From assembly GCA_963768885.1 (NCBI GenBank), contig CAVYJN010000008.1, forward strand, positions 124,001 to 188,000: a stretch of 64,000 nucleotides of DNA. The letters are read 5' to 3'. Shown here one piece after another: positions 17,946-25,423 of the stretch. Made by a program: the position numbers and the translations under genes. The first letter of the stretch is position 1, and each line of letters starts with the position of its first letter. This stretch comes from DASRIA01 sp963768885 (lineage in GTDB: Bacteria; Actinomycetota; Thermoleophilia; Solirubrobacterales; JBBDJG01). A model generated the notes under the pieces. The model made no database searches. It was not told the origin of the DNA and saw only the letters and a program-made list of their open reading frames with translations.

Positions 17946-18808
17946 ACGCGCTGAACCGCCGCCTGCACGAGTTCGGCGGCGGCTTCGACCGGATCGCCGT
18001 GAAGCAGACGGGCGCCGCAGCCCGCGGCGAGCGACTCGTCGACACCGGCTCCGGCCAGCCATACGGGCGCTTCCTCCGCGAGCGCTGAGATGCTCGCGCA
18101 CACCGGCGCGATGCGCCCGGGGGTGAGCGCGGTGACAACCACGGCCGCCGGCGCCAGCGCCGCGGCCGCTGCCTGCAGGGTGTCGATCGGGGTGTCGGCG
18201 CCGAGGTAGGTGATGCGCCAGCCGTGCTCGCGCAGCGCGAGCCCGAACACGATCAGGCCGAGCTCGTGCATCTCGCCCGGGGCGCACGCGAGCAGCGCGC
18301 GCGGGCCCGAACCGCGGTCCCAGCCGCGTGCCAGCCCGAGCAGGCGGCCGCGCAGGACGACGCTCGCGAAGTGCTCCTGGGCGACGGTCGTCTCGCCCCG
18401 CCTCCAACGCTCGCCGAGGCCGCGGAGATAGGGCAACACCACCTCGCGCGCCACGGTTTCGAAGCCGAAGGCGGCGAGCAGCGCATCGAGCGCGGCCTGC
18501 GAGCCCGCGTCATCGAAGTCCTCGAGCGCGCGCCGCAGGTGTTCCGCCGACGCACGAAAGTCACCGGCCGGGGCGGACTCGGGCTCCGACAGCACGATGC
18601 GGGCTGCATCCCCTGCGGGGACTCCTCCGGCGAGATGCGTGCTCATGGACCGCACGCGGCCCTCGTCCGCGCTCGAGTAGAGCCGGTAGTTGCCGGGCGA
18701 GCGCACCGGGCGCAGCAGACCGTACCGCCGCTCCCAGGCACGCAGCACGTCGGGACTGACCCCCGTCCGCCGCGCCAGCTCTCCGATTCTCACCATCTGC
18801 TCGGCCAT
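17942..18808 (-). CDS. CarH/LitR-like MerR regulator with B12-binding domain
   Basis: 288 aa. MerR winged helix at residues 5-70 ('RIGELARRTGVSPDVLRAWE'), a four-helix cap at about 85-165, then a cobalamin-binding Rossmann domain. The cap has Trp135 followed nine residues later by Glu145-His146, the Wx9EH motif of B12 photoreceptors. 'GEMHELGL' puts His181 where CarH has its lower cobalt ligand. Numbering is offset by exactly four from Thermus CarH as I recall it. The residue after Trp135 is Arg, where Thermus CarH has His, so the lit-state chemistry may differ. It is probably a tetrameric repressor that releases DNA in light. It appears leaderless and autoregulated: its promoter overlaps the repeats at 18839-18870. 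Confidence 0.87.
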   Translation of the reverse strand: MAEQMVRIGELARRTGVSPDVLRAWERRYGLLRPVRSPGNYRLYSSADEGRVRSMSTHLAGGVPAGDAARIVLSEPESAPAGDFRASAEHLRRALEDFDDAGSQAALDALLAAFGFETVAREVVLPYLRGLGERWRRGETTVAQEHFASVVLRGRLLGLARGWDRGSGPRALLACAPGEMHELGLIVFGLALREHGWRITYLGADTPIDTLQAAAAALAPAAVVVTALTPGRIAPVCASISALAEEAPVWLAGAGVDESLAAGCGARLLHGDPVEAAAELVQAAVQRV

Positions 18809-18815
18809 CGGCGCC

Positions 18816-18844
18816 AGTATAGGACCAACCCTGGACGCTGTCTA
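18816..18844 (-). promoter_or_regulatory. Leaderless promoter of the CarH-like gene (TAGACA-N17-TATACT)
   Basis: On the minus strand TAGACA (18844-18839), 17 bp, then TATACT (18821-18816), then 7 nt to the ATG. Transcription would begin at the start codon. The -35 is part of the palindrome TGTCTAGACA, which overlaps the first CarH-type repeat. Confidence 0.7.
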
Positions 18845-18870
18845 GACAAACACTTGACAAGTGATCCACA
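18843..18870 (+). promoter_or_regulatory. CarH-type operator array A: three TNNACA hexamers, 11-bp period
   Basis: TAGACA at 18843, TTGACA at 18854 and TCCACA at 18865, each 11 bp apart. CarH is known to bind tandem 11-bp repeats with the core nTnnACAn. The middle copy is also the -35 of the fasciclin promoter, so bound repressor would block it. Confidence 0.75.
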
Positions 18871-18882
18871 GGGCGCTACTTT
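18854..18882 (+). promoter_or_regulatory. Fasciclin promoter (TTGACA-N17-TACTTT)
   Basis: A consensus -35 at 18854-18859 and TACTTT at 18877-18882 with 17-bp spacing. The expected start near 18889 leaves a leader of about 40 nt with GGAAGGAG before the ATG. Confidence 0.6.
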
Positions 18883-18909
18883 GTCGAATCATTGTCAAGA
18901 CATTGTCTA
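18882..18909 (-). promoter_or_regulatory. CarH-type operator array B: three TGTNNA hexamers, 11-bp period
   Basis: TGTCGA at 18882, TGTCAA at 18893 and TGTCTA at 18904, again exactly 11 bp apart, are TNNACA on the minus strand. Arrays A and B thus face each other across the fasciclin -10. A second bound tetramer would cover the transcription start. Confidence 0.7.
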
Positions 18910-18930
18910 AGCTCCCTGGAAGGAGAACTC

Positions 18931-19443
18931 ATGAAGTCCACCTACACCCGCCTTGCAGCCCTTGTCGCTGTGCTGGCGATGGCCATCGGCCTCGTCGCCG
19001 GGAGCTCCAGCGCCGGCGCGAAGAAGAGCACGAAGAAGCAGACCATCGCCGAGATCGCGGGCGGATCAAGCCAGTTCGACACCCTCACCTCCCTGCTCGG
19101 CCAGGCGGGCCTCGTCGAGACCCTCGACGGCAAGGGCAGGTTCACCGTCTTCGCTCCGACGGACGCCGCCTTCGCGAAGGTCCCCAAGAGCACCCTCGAC
19201 GCGCTCGCCGCCGACCCCGACCAGCTGAAGGCGGTGCTGCTCTACCACGTCGCGAGCGGCAGGCTGACGGCCAAGAAGGTCGTGCGCCGCAGCTCGATCA
19301 AGACCCTGAACGGCGCCTCGGTCAAGGTGCGGGTCACGAAGAGGGGCGTGAAGGTCAACGACGCCAAGGTGGTCAAGACGGACATCAAGGCCTCCAACGG
19401 CGTCGTGCACGTGATCAACAAGGTGCTGCTCCCGCCGAGTTAG
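18931..19443 (+). CDS. Secreted fasciclin (FAS1) domain protein
   Basis: 170 aa. Signal peptide 'LAALVAVLAMAIGLVAGSSSAGA', then one FAS1 domain (about residues 40-170). The H1 box is 'GRFTVFAPTDAAFAKVP', followed by 'LLYHVASGRL' and the C-terminal 'GVVHVINKVLLPP'. FAS1 proteins mediate adhesion at the cell surface. The promoter is embedded in CarH-type operators shared with the divergent B12-MerR gene, so it is predicted to be light- and cobalamin-controlled. A GC hairpin follows the stop. Confidence 0.93.
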   Translation: MKSTYTRLAALVAVLAMAIGLVAGSSSAGAKKSTKKQTIAEIAGGSSQFDTLTSLLGQAGLVETLDGKGRFTVFAPTDAAFAKVPKSTLDALAADPDQLKAVLLYHVASGRLTAKKVVRRSSIKTLNGASVKVRVTKRGVKVNDAKVVKTDIKASNGVVHVINKVLLPPS

Positions 19444-19482
19444 GCGACTTCTGACCGGAAAGCGGCGGGCCCTCCCGCCATC

Positions 19483-19512
19483 GCGGCCCCGGGGCTCTCG
19501 CCTCGGGGCCGC
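19483..19512 (+). terminator. Hairpin terminator after fasciclin
   Basis: GCGGCCCCG and CGGGGCCGC form a perfect 9-bp stem around a 12-nt loop, followed by TT only. It lies 40 nt after the stop. Confidence 0.55.
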
Positions 19513-19529
19513 TTCGTCGTGGGGCGGGA

Positions 19530-19535
19530 TAGGCT
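19530..19535 (+). promoter_or_regulatory. Putative -10 (TAGGCT) of the hydrolase/LLM operon
   Basis: TAGGCT 33 nt before the ATG at 19569, just after the fasciclin terminator. A GGAGAGGGG ribosome site follows at 19554-19562. Confidence 0.4.
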
Positions 19536-19568
19536 CACGCCCGAGGAGCGACACGGAGAGGGGTGCCC

Positions 19569-20396
19569 ATGGCAGCTACGCAGCCGGTCGCGGCGGTCCC
19601 GCGGCCACGGAACTTCTACACCGAGCCCGATTGGCTCGAGGTCGGCGACCTGCGGGTTGCCTACCGGCGCAAGGGCACCGGGGAGCCGACGCTCTACCTG
19701 CACGGCGCCGGCATGACACGCATGTGGCTGCCGCACCTGGAGGCGCTGTCGGAGCGCGTCGACGTGATCGCGCCCGAGCATCCCGGCTACGGCGAGACCG
19801 AGATGCCCGAGTGGCTCGACGGGTTCGAGGACCTCGTGATCCACTACGACCAGCTGCTCGACGTGCTCGGGCTCGACAAGGTGCACGTCGTCGGGTACTC
19901 GCTCGGGGGCTGGCTCGCGGCCGAGTTCGCGTGCTTCTACCCGAAGCGGCTCGCGAGCCTCACGCTGATGGTGCCCGCGGGCCTGCGCATCGAGGGCAAG
20001 CCGATCCCCAACCCCGTCGCGATGATGCCCGACGAGTTCTTCGACCTGATCTTCAACGACAAGGCCAACATGCACCTGGTGGTGCCGGACTTCGAGTCGC
20101 TCGACGAGATCGTGCACCAGTACGGCGAGGGCGCCACGCTCGCGCGCCTGGCGTGGACGTCGCAGTACGACCTGAAGCTCGAGACGCGGCTGCGCCGTGT
20201 CGCGTGCCCGTCGCTCGTGGTCCGCGCGGAGCACGACCGCCTGATCTGCGACGAGATGGCCGAGCGCTACGCGGAGCTGCTGCCGAACTCGCGCATCGAG
20301 ACGATCCCGGGTACCGGCCACGCGCTCGCCTTCGAGCAGCCCGAGGAGGTCGGCGCCGTGATCGGCGGCTTCATCGAGGGGGTGGCGAGAGGATGA
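19569..20396 (+). CDS. Alpha/beta hydrolase (Ser nucleophile)
   Basis: 275 aa from ATG 19569. 'TLYLHGAGMTRMW' forms the oxyanion loop, 'VVGYSLGGWLAAEFA' the GxSxGG nucleophile elbow, 'VVRAEHDRLI' the acid strand and 'PGTGHALAFEQPEEV' the catalytic His. It is unlike the Asp-type hydrolase at 5923. It overlaps the LLM oxidoreductase by 4 nt (ATGA), so one operon. A likely role is hydrolysis of an ester or lactone formed by the LLM monooxygenase (inference from the pairing). Confidence 0.85.
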   Translation: MAATQPVAAVPRPRNFYTEPDWLEVGDLRVAYRRKGTGEPTLYLHGAGMTRMWLPHLEALSERVDVIAPEHPGYGETEMPEWLDGFEDLVIHYDQLLDVLGLDKVHVVGYSLGGWLAAEFACFYPKRLASLTLMVPAGLRIEGKPIPNPVAMMPDEFFDLIFNDKANMHLVVPDFESLDEIVHQYGEGATLARLAWTSQYDLKLETRLRRVACPSLVVRAEHDRLICDEMAERYAELLPNSRIETIPGTGHALAFEQPEEVGAVIGGFIEGVARG

Positions 20397-21703
20397 ACAA
20401 GCTCGACTTCTACCTGTTTCACCTGATGCCCTATCCGTACATCCCGCCCGGCGAGGAGATCGAGTCGACCTGGGTCACGCTGCCGAACTCCCACTACGAC
20501 CCCAAGGTCGGCCACCGGCTCTACAACGAGTACCTGGAGCAGCTGATCGCGGGCGAGCGGCTCGGCTACGACGGCCTGTGCGTGAACGAGCACCACCAGA
20601 ACGCCTACGGCACGATGCCCTCGCCGGACATCATGGCGTCGTACCTGATCGCGAAGACCGAGCGCATCCCGATCGGCGTGATCGGGAACGCGCTGCCGCT
20701 TCATGCGAATCCGGTCAGGGTGGCGGAGGAGATCGCGATGCTCGACGTGATCTCGGGCGGGCGCATCATCTCGGGCTTCGTGCGCGGCACGGGCATGGAG
20801 TACTACTCCTACGCCGCCAACCCGAGCTACTCGCAGGAGCGCTTCTGGGAGGCGCACGACCTGATCATCAGGGCGTGGACCGAGCCCGGCCCGTTCGGCT
20901 GGCAGGGCAAGCACTTCCGGCTGCCCTACGTGAACCCGTGGCCGCGCCCGCTGCAGCAGCCGCACCCGCCGGTCTGGCTGCCGGGCTCCGGCTCGATGGA
21001 GACCATCAAGAAGGCCGCCGAGCGCCGCTACCCGTTCATGATGGTGTTCGCGCCGCAGTGGTTCACGAAGGCCAACTACGACATGTACCGGCGCGCGGCC
21101 GAGGAGTCAGGCTACGAGGCGTCGCCCAAGCAGCTCGCAGCCGCGATCCCCACGTACGTCGCCGAGACCGAGGAGCAGGCACATCGCGAGGCCAAGCCGC
21201 ACATGATGTGGCTGTTCCAGAACGGGCTGAAGATCCCGCCCTATCACTGGTTCCCGCCCGGCTACACGAGCAAGAAGTCGTTCGCCGGCATGCTCGGGGC
21301 GAAGGTGAAGCACAACATGAAAGACCACTGGGAGCTGACCTACGAGGAGCTCATCGAGGAGCGCTACATCATCGTGGGCTCGCCCGAGACCGTGATCGAG
21401 CGGCTGACCGAGTTCACCGACGACCTCGGCGCGGGCATCGTGCTGGGCGCGGGCGGGCACATGGGCTCGATGCCCCACTGGCTCGTCATGAAGAACACGT
21501 ACCTGATGGCCGAGGAGGTGATCCCGCACTTCCGCGAGCCCGACGGCAAGCCGAGCTGGATGCGCGAGGAGCCGCTCGGCACGGCGACGCTGACCGAGCA
21601 CGCCGCGACGGTCGGCCGGCCGGAGCTGCGCCCGGTCGCACGGCTCGACGGCAGCCTGGTCGAGACCGAGCGGGCCTACCTGCAGGAGTTGACCGGGACG
21701 TGA
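20393..21703 (+). CDS. LLM class flavin-dependent oxidoreductase (luciferase-like)
   Basis: 436 aa. TIM-barrel protein with 'GERLGYDGLCVNEHHQN', 'ALPLHANPVRVAEEIAMLD', 'SGGRIISGFVRG' and 'VGSPETVIERLTEF', all standard for bacterial-luciferase-type FMN-dependent monooxygenases. 'NEHH' is the usual substrate-side motif. Translation is coupled to the hydrolase before it and to a 58-aa charged protein after it. Substrate unknown; terpenoid or Baeyer-Villiger-like oxidation is possible. Confidence 0.9.
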   Translation: MNKLDFYLFHLMPYPYIPPGEEIESTWVTLPNSHYDPKVGHRLYNEYLEQLIAGERLGYDGLCVNEHHQNAYGTMPSPDIMASYLIAKTERIPIGVIGNALPLHANPVRVAEEIAMLDVISGGRIISGFVRGTGMEYYSYAANPSYSQERFWEAHDLIIRAWTEPGPFGWQGKHFRLPYVNPWPRPLQQPHPPVWLPGSGSMETIKKAAERRYPFMMVFAPQWFTKANYDMYRRAAEESGYEASPKQLAAAIPTYVAETEEQAHREAKPHMMWLFQNGLKIPPYHWFPPGYTSKKSFAGMLGAKVKHNMKDHWELTYEELIEERYIIVGSPETVIERLTEFTDDLGAGIVLGAGGHMGSMPHWLVMKNTYLMAEEVIPHFREPDGKPSWMREEPLGTATLTEHAATVGRPELRPVARLDGSLVETERAYLQELTGT

Positions 21704-21876
21704 GCGATGCAGAGGACCTGCACGCCGAGCAGCAGCGCAAGAAGGCGGAGGAGATGCGGCGCGCGCGCGACTCCGGGTCCGAGGAGGACGCCAAGACGCA
21801 CGAACGCCGTGCCGAGAAGTCGGAGTATCTGCAGGAGAAGCTCGAAGAGCGCGAGCGCGCCGAGCGGGAGGAGTAG
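21700..21876 (+). CDS. 58-aa highly charged coiled-coil protein
   Basis: GTG start overlapping the LLM stop (GTGA). Almost all residues are Glu, Lys, Arg, Ala and Gln, ending 'EKLEERERAEREE', a single long helix. No family is recognised. Its placement by overlap inside the operon argues that it is real. Confidence 0.5.
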   Translation: MSDAEDLHAEQQRKKAEEMRRARDSGSEEDAKTHERRAEKSEYLQEKLEERERAEREE

Positions 21877-21968
21877 TGCCGGAACGGGGTGAGGCAAAGG
21901 CCGCCTGCGAGATGATGGAGCGCAACATGCGCGCCGAGATCGCCGCGGCGGACAAGCTTCGACTCTAG
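21876..21968 (+). CDS. 30-aa peptide, possible
   Basis: GTG shares its G with the previous TAG. It reads VPERGEAKAACEMMERNMR and ends AAADKLRL. It fills the short gap to the methyltransferase ribosome site. It could be a real helical peptide or a frame-broken tail of the preceding one. Confidence 0.3.
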   Translation: MPERGEAKAACEMMERNMRAEIAAADKLRL

Positions 21969-21977
21969 GAGGACGCG

Positions 21978-22793
21978 ATGGCACTGGACGTACAGGGCTT
22001 CAAGCAGGCGCAGCGCAAGATCTGGTCCTCGGGCGACTATCCGGACGTCGCGCACCGGATCGAGTCGGTCGCCGATCGTCTCGTCGCCGCGGCCGACGTG
22101 CAGGCCGGCCAGGACGTGCTCGACGTCGCGACCGGCAGCGGCAACGTCGCGCTCGTCGCTGCCCGGCGCGGGGCCAAGGTGACCGGCCTCGACCTCACGC
22201 CCGAGCTGTTCGATGCGGCGCGCCGCCGCGCCGCGGAAGCAGGCGTCGACATCGAATGGGTCGAGGGCGACGCGGAGGAGCTGCCCTACGAGGAGGGGTC
22301 CTTCGATCGCGTGCTGTCGGCGTTCGGCACGATGTTCGCGCCCCGCCACGAGGTCGCGGCGGCCGAGCTCGTGCGGGTCGCGCGCCCCGGGGGGACGATC
22401 GCCGTCGCCGCCTGGACTCCCGAGGGGACCAACGGGCAGATGTTCAAGACCGTCACGTCGCACATGCCGCCGCCGCCCCCCGAGCTGAAGCCGCCCAGCA
22501 TGTGGGGGAACGAGGACCACATGCGCTCGCTGCTGGAGCCGCACGGCGTCGAGCTCGAGTTCGAGCGCACCGCCGTGGACTTCGAGGACGACTCGGTCGA
22601 AGCGTGGATTGCCTACGGCGAGGAGAAGCTGGGGCCGCTGGTGATGGCGCGCGCGGCGCTCGAGTCACAGGGCAAGTACGACGCGCTTCGCGACGACCTG
22701 ACGGCGCTCTACGAGCGCGAGAACATGAACAGCGACGGCTCGTTCCGCGTCGCGCCCGAGTACCTGATCACGATCGCGCGGGTGCCCGGCTAG
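21978..22793 (+). CDS. Class I SAM-dependent methyltransferase
   Basis: 271 aa with AGGAGG before the ATG. Motif I is 'VLDVATGSGNVALVAARRG', the acidic end of strand 2 is 'GLDLTPELF', and 'FDRVLSAFGTMFAPR' matches motif IV-post IV of the UbiE/Methyltransf_11 group. It is last in the hydrolase/LLM operon. Its end overlaps the convergent coiled-coil gene by 4 nt. It probably methylates a small molecule; the substrate is unknown. Confidence 0.87.
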   Translation: MALDVQGFKQAQRKIWSSGDYPDVAHRIESVADRLVAAADVQAGQDVLDVATGSGNVALVAARRGAKVTGLDLTPELFDAARRRAAEAGVDIEWVEGDAEELPYEEGSFDRVLSAFGTMFAPRHEVAAAELVRVARPGGTIAVAAWTPEGTNGQMFKTVTSHMPPPPPELKPPSMWGNEDHMRSLLEPHGVELEFERTAVDFEDDSVEAWIAYGEEKLGPLVMARAALESQGKYDALRDDLTALYERENMNSDGSFRVAPEYLITIARVPG

Positions 22794-23143
22794 CTTCCGG
22801 CCAGCGCGTCCTTGGCCTTCTCGAGCGGTCCCTTGCCGAACTCCGGCAGCGCCTGCGCGACCTCCTCCATGCCGCCGCGCACCACGCTCAGCTCCTGCTC
22901 GACGTTCCGCAGGCGGGCGTCGAGCCGCACGAGCTTCTGGTTGAAGCCCCGCAGCTCCTCGAGCGCGCGGTCGAGTCGCTCGTTCGCGGCGTCGAGCTTG
23001 TCCATCTTCGAGTCCATCGACTGGGAGGTCCGCGTGAGCTCGTGCTCGGTCTGCAGCAGCTCCCGGATCAGCTCCTTCATCTCGCCGATGTCGTCGAGCA
23101 GCCGGCGCGGCACCCCCGGCAGCAGGATCAGGTCGCGGATCAT
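22790..23143 (-). CDS. Coiled-coil protein of unknown function (117 aa)
   Basis: After a short hydrophobic start (MIRDLILLPGVPRRLL) the protein is almost all heptad repeats, with 'MDSKMDKLDAANERLDRALEEL' and similar. It ends 'GKGPLEKAKDALAGS'. No catalytic motif. Such short proteins occur near polyester-granule or envelope genes in actinobacteria, but nothing here shows that. A GTAGCA/TAGCAC box about 7 nt before the ATG hints at a leaderless transcript. Confidence 0.65.
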   Translation of the reverse strand: MIRDLILLPGVPRRLLDDIGEMKELIRELLQTEHELTRTSQSMDSKMDKLDAANERLDRALEELRGFNQKLVRLDARLRNVEQELSVVRGGMEEVAQALPEFGKGPLEKAKDALAGS

Positions 23144-23189
23144 GTAGTCGTGCTACCCGGCCGGCGGCCGCCTAATCGCGGCACGTCGG

Positions 23190-23195
23190 CATACT
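23190..23195 (+). promoter_or_regulatory. -10-like CATACT, 7 nt before the exonuclease GTG
   Basis: CATACT, 7 nt, GTG. It has the same geometry as the CarH gene (TATACT, 7 nt, ATG) and suggests a leaderless message. Confidence 0.4.
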
Positions 23196-23202
23196 GCCCG
23201 GG

Positions 23203-24072
23203 GTGGCCGACCGCCAGCCGCTTCTCGTCGTCGACGCGCCCTCCTTGCTGTTCCGCGCGTACTACGCGCTGCCCGCGAGCATCAAGGACGGCGAGGGCCA
23301 CCCCGTCAACGCGCTGCTCGGCAGCATCAACCTGATGCTCCAGGAGATCGCGGCCCACCAGCCCAGGGCGGTGGTGATGGCCTTCGGCCAGGACGCGGCG
23401 GACTATCGCGTCGAGCTCTTCGCCGACTACCACGCCGACCGCCGTGAGCTCGAGGAGGACCCGGCGATCGACCGCCAGTTCGAGCTCGCGCCCCGGCTGT
23501 TCGAGGCGTTCGGGTGGGAGTCCGTCGCCGCTCCCGGATACGAGGCCGACGACGTGCTCGGGTCGTATGCGATCGCGGAGCAGCGCGCGGGCGGCAGCAC
23601 GCTGATCCTGACCGGCGACCGCGACATGTTCCAGTGCGTCGGCCCGCACTGCACGGTGCTCTACATGACGACCGGCAAGCGGGGCGCGGTGCGCGTGGAC
23701 GAGCGCGAGGTGCGCCGGCGCTACGGCGTGCCGCCCGGGCTCGTCCCCGACTTCATCGCGCTGCGGGGCGACCCCTCCGACGGCATCCCGGGGGCGCCGG
23801 GCATCGGGGAGAAGACCGCCGCCGACCTGCTCCAGCGCCACGGCTCGCTCGAGGGCGCGATCGCGAAGCCGACGGCGGAGCGGCCGCGCGTCGCGGCGGC
23901 GCTGCGCGACGGCGCCGACCAGCTGCGCGCGTTCAAGGACATCGCCACGCTGCGCGAGGTCGACGTGAAGCTCCCGCCGGACCGGCCGACCGACGCCCGC
24001 GGAGGGGCCGCGGCGGCGCGGGCGCTGGGGATGAAGCGGCTCGCCGACCGGCTCGAGGCCTCGCTCGACTAA
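23203..24072 (+). CDS. 5'-3' exonuclease (PolI N-terminal-like)
   Basis: 289 aa, a stand-alone FEN-type nuclease. It shows 'LLVVDAPSLLFRAYYAL', 'APGYEADDVLGSYA', 'LTGDRDMFQ' and the helix-hairpin-helix part 'SDGIPGAPGIGEKTAADLL'. The acidic metal-binding residues are all present; the common 'SDNIPG' reads 'SDGIPG'. It would remove RNA primers or flaps in DNA repair. No polymerase domain follows. Confidence 0.9.
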   Translation: MADRQPLLVVDAPSLLFRAYYALPASIKDGEGHPVNALLGSINLMLQEIAAHQPRAVVMAFGQDAADYRVELFADYHADRRELEEDPAIDRQFELAPRLFEAFGWESVAAPGYEADDVLGSYAIAEQRAGGSTLILTGDRDMFQCVGPHCTVLYMTTGKRGAVRVDEREVRRRYGVPPGLVPDFIALRGDPSDGIPGAPGIGEKTAADLLQRHGSLEGAIAKPTAERPRVAAALRDGADQLRAFKDIATLREVDVKLPPDRPTDARGGAAAARALGMKRLADRLEASLD

Positions 24073-24102
24073 CCTGACGGGATCAGGGGTACCCCGTTCG
24101 AC

Positions 24103-24395
24103 ATGAGACTCGAGATCCAGCCGGAGCCGGCCCCTCCCGACATTCCCGGGCCCGCGATCGTGCCCGAGCCGATGCCTCCTCCGATCCCGGAGCCGACGCC
24201 GCCGCCCACCCCGGAGCCCACGCCGCCCGCGATCCCCGAGCCACAGCCGCCGGCGGATCAGGGCGAGCACCCCGCGCCGCGCCCGCCGACGCCGTTGCCC
24301 GATCCCGGGCCGGCGCCCCCCGCGCCCGACCCCGTCCCTCCCACGCCGAGCCCCGACCCCGGGCCTCCGCTGCCGGACCGCCGCGCCCGATCTAG
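24103..24395 (+). CDS. Proline-rich peptide with PEP-type repeats (probable frame break near the end)
   Basis: ATG 24103, then about 90 residues made of Pro, Glu, Asp and Ala in repeats such as 'PEPTPPPTPEPTPPAIPEP' and 'PDPGPAPPAPDP'. The frame as read runs past into the convergent gene. A one-base slip near 24380 would end it at the TAG at 24393-24395 ('PPRPI'), which is more natural. No signal peptide. It may be a linker-like secreted or structural peptide, or the tail of a lost gene. Function unknown. Confidence 0.4.
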
Positions 24396-25423
24396 CCGGA
24401 CGCCCCGCTCCCGGGCGCATCGACCGCATCGTGGCTGTGCCAGTAGAGCACGGGGCCCTCGCCGAACGCCGCCCGCTCGCGCAGCGCGAGCAGCGCGGCC
24501 AGGGCCTTGCCGGTGTAGACGGGATCGACCTCCAACCCCTCCAGCGCCGCCGCCGAGGCACGCGCCTCCTCGGCCTCGGGCGTGCGATGGCCGTAGCCCT
24601 CGCCCAGCCATCCCCGCTCGGCGTCGAGGTCGTCCGGCGTGATCGCGATCGCCGGAAGCGGCGCCCCGCGCCGCCGCAGGAGATCGATCGTGCGGGCCGC
24701 GAGCTTCGCGACGGACGCCGCGCCCACGGGCGTCCTGTCGTTCACGACCACCGCGACCACCCGCGTGCGCAGGCCGGCGAGCCGCAGGCCGGCGACGAGC
24801 CCCGCGGCCGTGCCGCCCGAGCCGAGCGCAACGACGACGTGCGAGGGCTCCGGCAGCGCGCCGCGCTCGACCTGCGACGCCAGCTCCAGCGCGGCCTCGA
24901 CGAAGCCCACGCAGCCCACCGGCGACGACCCGCCCACGGTCAGGAAGTAGGGCGGCCGCACGTGCCGCAGGTCCGAATGGCGCAGCATGATCCAGGGAGC
25001 CGCGAGATAGGTGCGGTACGTGCCGTGCGTGCGGTAGATGCGCGCACCGGAGCGCTCGAGCCTTCCGAGCTGACGGCGCACGTGGTCGTCGACGGGCTGG
25101 TCCACGAGCACGAGCACGCAGCGCAGGCCGCGCGAGCGCGCGTAGAGCGCCGTCGCGAGCCCGTGGTTGGTGGCGAGCGCTCCAACGGTCACGATCGTCG
25201 TGCGCCCGCGTGCTTCGACGTCGGGGAGGATCCACTCGAGCTTGCGCACCTTGTTGCCGCCGTAGAGCTCGCCGTACCGGCCGTCGTCCTTCATCCATAT
25301 GTCGCAGCCGGCCGCGGCCGCCAGCGCCGCCAGCCGCCGCACCGGCGTGGGCCCGTCCCCGAGCCGGACGTGTGGCAGCGTCTCGCGCAGCCGCGGCCAC
25401 CGCTCGTGCAGCAGCGGCGTCAA
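24392..25423 (-). CDS. D-cysteine desulfhydrase/ACC deaminase family PLP enzyme
   Basis: 343 aa, TTG start overlapping the stop of the upstream NTF2-like gene (TTGA). PLP Lys58 lies in 'ELYGGNKVRKLEW', the family signature. 'GALATNHGLATALYA' binds substrate and 'VVALGSGGTAAGLVAGL' holds the cofactor phosphate. 'ILRHS..YFLTVGGSSPVGCVGFVEAALEL' (split here) is also typical. It would form pyruvate, ammonia and H2S from D-cysteine, or deaminate a related amino acid. Confidence 0.85.
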   Translation of the reverse strand: MTPLLHERWPRLRETLPHVRLGDGPTPVRRLAALAAAAGCDIWMKDDGRYGELYGGNKVRKLEWILPDVEARGRTTIVTVGALATNHGLATALYARSRGLRCVLVLVDQPVDDHVRRQLGRLERSGARIYRTHGTYRTYLAAPWIMLRHSDLRHVRPPYFLTVGGSSPVGCVGFVEAALELASQVERGALPEPSHVVVALGSGGTAAGLVAGLRLAGLRTRVVAVVVNDRTPVGAASVAKLAARTIDLLRRRGAPLPAIAITPDDLDAERGWLGEGYGHRTPEAEEARASAAALEGLEVDPVYTGKALAALLALRERAAFGEGPVLYWHSHDAVDAPGSGASG

